59,009 bases of DNA, from the NCBI GenBank assembly GCA_015055535.1, contig SVIA01000007.1:1-59009 (forward strand). Direction: 5' to 3'. The notes beneath the pieces were generated by a model. The model was not told the DNA's origin. It saw nothing but the letters and a program-made list of their open reading frames with translations, and did not search any database. This DNA comes from Clostridiales bacterium (lineage in GTDB: Bacteria > Bacillota > Clostridia > Christensenellales > UBA1242). The stretch's first letter is position 1; each line of letters opens with the position of its first letter. This document shows, in pieces, positions 55,302 through 59,009 of the stretch. A program made the translations under genes and the position numbers.

Positions 55302-58001
55302 TTATTTACCACAGCATTGTTTGTATTTTTTACCTGACCCGCAAGGGCAAGGATCATTTCTACCAACATCTTCTTTTTTATGAGTAATTACTGCCTTTTT
55401 AGCTTTATTGCTTTGTTCAACTGCAATTTGAAGTTTTGCTAAAATTCTTTTAGCTTCTTCAGGAGAAAGTATAATTTGCATTTCTCTTTTTAATAAATAT
55501 TTAGCAGTATTTGTTCTAATGTTTGAAATCATATTTTCAAACATATCGTAACCCTCATTTTTATAAGCAAGTAATGGATCTTGACGTGTTGAAATATCTC
55601 TTCTAAGTGCGCTCATATTATCTATATGTTCAACCCAAGCTTTATCTACATAACGAAGAAGTGTATTTCTTTCAATATTTCCAAAATCTATACCTATTTG
55701 TTCTTTGTTTGCTCTAATTTTTGTATCATACATTTTATGAACTTCATTTAAAACTTTTTGAACAATTTCATTTACTTCTAATTCATCACACATTTCTTGA
55801 GTAACAAAATTTTGCCCATCATTAAATATTTCTTCTTGTTCTAATATTTTATTAAGTTTTTCAATATCCCATTTTTCTGAAGGAATATCATCATTAATTA
55901 CTTCTTCTATTAAATTTGTTACATATTCATCAATCATTGAAACAACTTCATCATGAACACTTTCACCATTAATAACTTTATTTCTTTCGTTATATATAAT
56001 TTTTCTTTGAGCATTTAAAACATCATCAAAACTTATAACATTTCTTCTTGCTGCAAAGTTTGCTGCTTCAACTCTTTTTTGTGCCATTTCTATTTGCTTA
56101 GAAATTAATTTCATATTAAATATAGGTTCATTTTCATCTAGTTTAAAAAAGTTTACAACACTTTTCAATCTATCTCCACCAAATATTCGAACCAAATCAT
56201 CTTCTAAGCTTATAAAGAATGTACTTTCACCTTTATCACCTTGACGGCCAGCTCTTCCTCTAAGCTGATTGTCTATTCTTCTACTTTCATGTCTTTCAGT
56301 TCCTAAAACAAATAAACCACCAGCTTCTATAACTTTTTCTTTTTCTTTATCTGTTTCTATTTTAAATTCATTATAATATTTTTGATATTTTTCTTTTGCT
56401 TTTAGAATTTCTTCATCATTAGTATCGGCAAAAGATGTACTTAAATTAATTAATTCTTCACTAAAGCCTTCATTTCTCATTTTTTGCTTTGCTAAAAACT
56501 CGGCATTTCCACCAAGTAAAATATCCGTTCCACGACCAGCCATGTTGGTAGAAATTGTAACTGCCCCAAGTTTACCAGCTTGAGCTATAATTTCACTTTC
56601 TTTCATGTGATTTTTAGCATTTAAACAATTATGTTTAATACCATGTTTTACTAAAAGTTTACTTAGTAATTCACTTTTTTCAACTGTTGTTGTACCAACT
56701 AGAATTGGTTGTCCTTTTTCGTGTCTAGCTTTAATTTCTTTAACAATTGCATTAAATTTAGCTTCAACATTTGCAAAAACAATATCGTTATTATCTTTTC
56801 TTTGAATAGGATTATTTGTTGGAATTGTAACAACGTCTAGGTCATAAATTTTATTAAATTCTGTTTCTTCAGTTTTAGCAGTACCAGTCATACCGCTAAG
56901 TTTTTTATATAATCTAAAATAATTTTGATAAGTAATAGTAGCAACAGTTAAATTGTCTTCATTAATCTCTACGCCTTCTTTTGCTTCAATTGCTTGATGA
57001 AGTCCGTCAGAATATCTTCTACCTTTTAAAATACGACCTGTAAATTCATCAACAATTAAAATTTGACCATCTTCAACAATATAATGACTATTTAATTCAA
57101 ATAAGAAATTTGCTTTTAAAGCATTTAAAATATAGTGGTTTAATTCCATATTTTCAGCGCTTGATAAATTTTCTACTTTAAAATATTTTTCAGCTTTTTC
57201 TATACCATCTTCAGTTAATCTTGTAATTTTCTTTTCTTCATCAAGTTCAAAATCTTTTTCTTTAACTAATGTTCTTACAAATTTTTGACAAGTATAATAA
57301 ACATCTCCAGCTTTCATTCCTTGTCCACCAGAAATAATTAACGGAGTTCTTGCTTCATCAATTAAAATACTATCTACCTCATCGATAATTGCAAAATTTA
57401 AACCTCTTTGACAAAAATCTTCTTTTCTTTGAAGCATGTTATCTCTTAAATAATCAAACCCCATTTCACTATTTGTACCATAAGTTATATCAGCAGCATA
57501 AGCTTTACGTTTTTCATCTTGATTCATTCCTGATAGTGTTATACCAACAGTTAACCCTAAAAAGTTAAAAATTTTACCCATCCATTCACTATCACGACTT
57601 GCTAAATATTCATTAACTGTAATAATATGAACACCATTACCACTTAAAGCATTTAAATAAGCTGGAAGAGTTTCTACTAGCGTTTTACCTTCTCCAGTTT
57701 TCATTTCTGCAATTCTTCCTTGATGTAAACATATACCACCAATTATTTGAACATAAAAGTGTTTCATTTTTAATACTCTATAGCTTGCCTCTCTAACTGT
57801 TGCAAAAGCTTCAGGTAAAATACCATTTAAAGTTTCGCCATTATTTAATCTTTCTTTAAAAATGTTTGTTTTATTTTTTAATTCTTCATCAGAAAGTTTT
57901 GAATATTCTTCTTCTAAAGCAACTACTTTATCTGCAATTACTTTTAATTTTTTAATATTTCTAGCATTATCACTAGCAAAAATATACGAAAAAAGTCCCA
58001 T
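55302..58001 (-). CDS. secA: Preprotein translocase ATPase SecA
   Basis: This 899-residue motor has Walker A in MKTGEGKTLVE, the DEVD-type box (AIIDEVDSILIDEARTPL), ISGGQGMKAGDVYY, EFTGRILKGRRYSDG, NMAGRGTDILLGG and QLRGRAGRQGD. It ends in a SEC-C zinc motif: DPCPCGSGKKYKQCCGK. SecA drives secretion through SecYEG, and would export the lipoproteins and the TasA-like proteins of this window. AGGAG precedes the ATG. It is monocistronic. Confidence 0.98.
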   Translation of the reverse strand: MGLFSYIFASDNARNIKKLKVIADKVVALEEEYSKLSDEELKNKTNIFKERLNNGETLNGILPEAFATVREASYRVLKMKHFYVQIIGGICLHQGRIAEMKTGEGKTLVETLPAYLNALSGNGVHIITVNEYLASRDSEWMGKIFNFLGLTVGITLSGMNQDEKRKAYAADITYGTNSEMGFDYLRDNMLQRKEDFCQRGLNFAIIDEVDSILIDEARTPLIISGGQGMKAGDVYYTCQKFVRTLVKEKDFELDEEKKITRLTEDGIEKAEKYFKVENLSSAENMELNHYILNALKANFLFELNSHYIVEDGQILIVDEFTGRILKGRRYSDGLHQAIEAKEGVEINEDNLTVATITYQNYFRLYKKLSGMTGTAKTEETEFNKIYDLDVVTIPTNNPIQRKDNNDIVFANVEAKFNAIVKEIKARHEKGQPILVGTTTVEKSELLSKLLVKHGIKHNCLNAKNHMKESEIIAQAGKLGAVTISTNMAGRGTDILLGGNAEFLAKQKMRNEGFSEELINLSTSFADTNDEEILKAKEKYQKYYNEFKIETDKEKEKVIEAGGLFVLGTERHESRRIDNQLRGRAGRQGDKGESTFFISLEDDLVRIFGGDRLKSVVNFFKLDENEPIFNMKLISKQIEMAQKRVEAANFAARRNVISFDDVLNAQRKIIYNERNKVINGESVHDEVVSMIDEYVTNLIEEVINDDIPSEKWDIEKLNKILEQEEIFNDGQNFVTQEMCDELEVNEIVQKVLNEVHKMYDTKIRANKEQIGIDFGNIERNTLLRYVDKAWVEHIDNMSALRRDISTRQDPLLAYKNEGYDMFENMISNIRTNTAKYLLKREMQIILSPEEAKRILAKLQIAVEQSNKAKKAVITHKKEDVGRNDPCPCGSGKKYKQCCGK

Positions 58002-58212
58002 TTATAAAATCTCCTAGTTTAAATATACACAAACAACAATAAAAAGTAAAGTAAATTAAAAAAAAAGATAAAATGCATCTATACTAATATTACAAATAAA
58101 TATAAAATAATAAATAAATTAAGTAATGTAAAATTAAAAATTAAAAAAATTACAAAATTAGACAAATAAAACAATAATTCAAATAAAAGTAAAAAATAAA
58201 ATAAAAAAATGT
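58002..58212. other. Intergenic A-rich stretch, no gene seen
   Basis: About 210 bases, nearly all A and T with long A tracts on the plus strand, separate secA from the tRNA-Ser promoter. I see no open frame or stable hairpin. It probably carries the secA promoter. Confidence 0.5.
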
Positions 58213-58241
58213 TTGACAAAGCAAATAAAATTTGATATATT
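58213..58241 (+). promoter_or_regulatory. tRNA-Ser promoter
   Basis: TTGACA, 17 bases, TATATT, about 38 bases before the tRNA. Confidence 0.7.
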
Positions 58242-58279
58242 AAATATCGTTAACAATTAAATAATCAATAAGCAATCAC

Positions 58280-58369
58280 GGAGAAGTACCCAAGTGGTTA
58301 AGGGGACCCCCTGCTAAGGGGTTAGGTCTGTAACAGGGCGCATGGGTTCGAATCCCATCTTCTCCGCCA
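58280..58369 (+). tRNA. tRNA-Ser (anticodon GCT)
   Basis: A class II tRNA: acceptor GGAGAAG/CTTCTCC, D-arm, anticodon loop CTGCTAA with anticodon GCT (reading AGC/AGT), a long variable arm (GGTCTGTAACAGGGCGC region), T-arm ATGGG-TTCGAAT-CCCAT, discriminator G and encoded CCA. The length of 90 bases suits serine. Confidence 0.95.
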
Positions 58370-58375
58370 CAATAC

Positions 58376-58440
58376 GTCGCGTTTGAACACTGAAGGAATT
58401 TATATCTTTACCAACGGTGTTGCAGGCGCGATTTTTGTTA
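58376..58440 (+). terminator. Long hairpin downstream of tRNA-Ser
   Basis: The arms TCGCG...CGCGA and AACACTG...CGGTGTT form a two-part stem with an internal bulge and a loop of about 21 bases, followed by five T. It is GC-rich relative to its surroundings. It may be the tRNA terminator or a small RNA. Confidence 0.55.
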
Positions 58441-58468
58441 AATAATACATTCAAAATAAAGGAACAAA

Positions 58469-58819
58469 ATGCTGACAATACATGGTATTATGAAAGATAT
58501 TTATGAACAACCAGAAGAATGCAGGTTGAATTTTGCATTAAACAAATATCTAAAATTTTTCAATGAAGATGTAATAAAATATTTTTTAAAAGCACACTGC
58601 TCTCAATATCATTTATTTGATGAGTTTGATAATATAAATATAGAAAAAACATTAATAAAATTAATTACCGTTTCTAGCGATGATATTTTCAATAAAATTG
58701 ATTATGCTAATTTTTGTTCTTTTAGAAATGAAACAGAAAAAGCTTTTGACCTTTTAAATTCAACAGGTTATAATTATTGGCCTTTTTGCGTTTTCCTAAT
58801 TTTAATACAAAAGGATTAG
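58469..58819 (+). CDS. Unknown small protein after tRNA-Ser
   Basis: This 116-residue product is not recognised. It is soluble-looking, rich in Phe, Asn, Asp and Ile, with several Cys. The ribosome binding site is AAAGGAAC, a moderate match. It begins about 100 bases after a tRNA gene, a common integration point, but no integrase or attachment repeat was found. The last 30 residues (from about NSTGYN) overlap a minus-strand coding-like frame, so the true 3' end is uncertain. Confidence 0.45.
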   Translation: MLTIHGIMKDIYEQPEECRLNFALNKYLKFFNEDVIKYFLKAHCSQYHLFDEFDNINIEKTLIKLITVSSDDIFNKIDYANFCSFRNETEKAFDLLNSTGYNYWPFCVFLILIQKD

Positions 58820-58880
58820 TTTGTTTTCTTTCTTCTACAAATCCTGCACCTCTACCGAACACCTTAAGTTTTATACTATC
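58722..58880 (-). other. Coding-like fragment, no start codon
   Basis: A 52-codon open minus-strand frame reads like protein (KVFGRGAGFVEERKQTNPF and KLGKRKK are the clearest parts) between stops at 58883-58881 and 58724-58722. No ATG and no ribosome binding site are present. It overlaps the end of the plus-strand gene. It could be a decayed gene piece, or chance. Confidence 0.25.
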
Positions 58881-58886
58881 TTAAAC

Positions 58887-58900
58887 ACTCGAATTCGAGT
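58887..58900. repeat. Perfect 14-base palindrome
   Basis: ACTCGAATTCGAGT is its own reverse complement. It stands in an A/T-rich gap before a partial gene. It might be an operator or recombination site, but nothing further supports this. Confidence 0.4.
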
Positions 58901-58934
58901 ACTTTAAAAACAAATCTGAAAAATATACTTTACA

Positions 58935-59009
58935 TTACTCCACCATATTTGGATTAAAAATCATTGGGGCGTAATTTGGATTATTTTCAATATTGTGTAA
59001 AATTACTAA
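58935..59009 (-). CDS. Partial CDS, C-terminal end only
   Basis: A minus-strand frame open from the right edge gives 24 residues ending NPNYAPMIFNPNMVE and a TAA stop at 58937-58935. It is too short to identify. Confidence 0.4.
   Translation of the reverse strand, partial: LVILHNIENNPNYAPMIFNPNMVE

Noticed and set aside
58376-58440. Small SRP RNA or other known ncRNA
   Set aside because: The hairpin lacks the conserved SRP apical loop and asymmetric bulge. It fits better as a tRNA terminator.

Overview
The window looks like a piece of an AT-rich, Gram-positive (Bacillota, probably class Clostridia) chromosome from an uncultured anaerobe. Evidence: very low G+C by eye, strong AGGAGG ribosome binding sites on many genes, SpoIIE, a SpoIIQ-like M23 protein, a PdaB-like deacetylase, lipoteichoic-acid-type synthase, rubrerythrin, SipW/TasA-type secretion and the spoIIE-tilS neighbourhood known from spore formers. 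About 51 complete protein genes, one 16S rRNA gene and two tRNA genes are packed tightly. Most genes lie on the minus strand, so the replication fork probably crosses the window from right to left. The lineage cannot be fixed further from sequence reading alone.

Layout. 1-9,000: SSB-like protein, PdaB-like deacetylase, CYTH protein, rubrerythrin, acyl carrier protein, a SpoIIQ-like/YwmB-like pair, two degenerate enzyme-like proteins (alcohol-dehydrogenase fold and NodB fold) and a MarR regulator. 9,000-10,500: tRNA-Gln and ychF. 10,488-14,344: locus A, a repeat-type lipoprotein with three TasA/camelysin-like surface proteins. 14,400-17,800: a KwaA-like membrane protein, DUF1540 protein, rplI, a small membrane protein, degV. 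17,400-22,600: gyrB, a zinc-ribbon gene and gyrA in one operon. 22,800-30,000: membrane protein, PH-like protein, WalJ-type hydrolase, nucleoside hydrolase, a DnaA-box cluster, cation exchanger, VanW protein, RmuC. 30,032-38,392: locus B, with a 2202-residue lipoprotein, a SipW-type signal peptidase and two more TasA-like proteins. 38,600-42,100: mscL, an ABC exporter and two unknown proteins. 42,476-44,007: a 16S rRNA gene standing alone with its own promoter, processing stem and terminator. 44,293-51,350: a predicted gluzincin, tilS, spoIIE, a coiled-coil membrane protein, queH. 51,420-58,001: lipid kinase, LtaS-like synthase, acetyltransferase, secA. 58,280-59,009: tRNA-Ser followed by unrecognised, possibly accessory DNA.

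The strongest unusual signals are: (1) nine genes whose consensus -10 hexamer ends exactly six bases before the ATG and that lack a Shine-Dalgarno sequence, predicting mRNAs that begin at the start codon; (2) two loci that together encode five TasA-like proteins, one SipW-type peptidase and two repeat-type lipoproteins, a plausible surface-fibre system; (3) 52 readable stop codons, none of them TGA; (4) an isolated 16S rRNA transcription unit; (5) a cluster of DnaA boxes in a convergent intergenic gap next to gyr/walJ genes. All functions are inferred from family resemblance; no search or computation was run.
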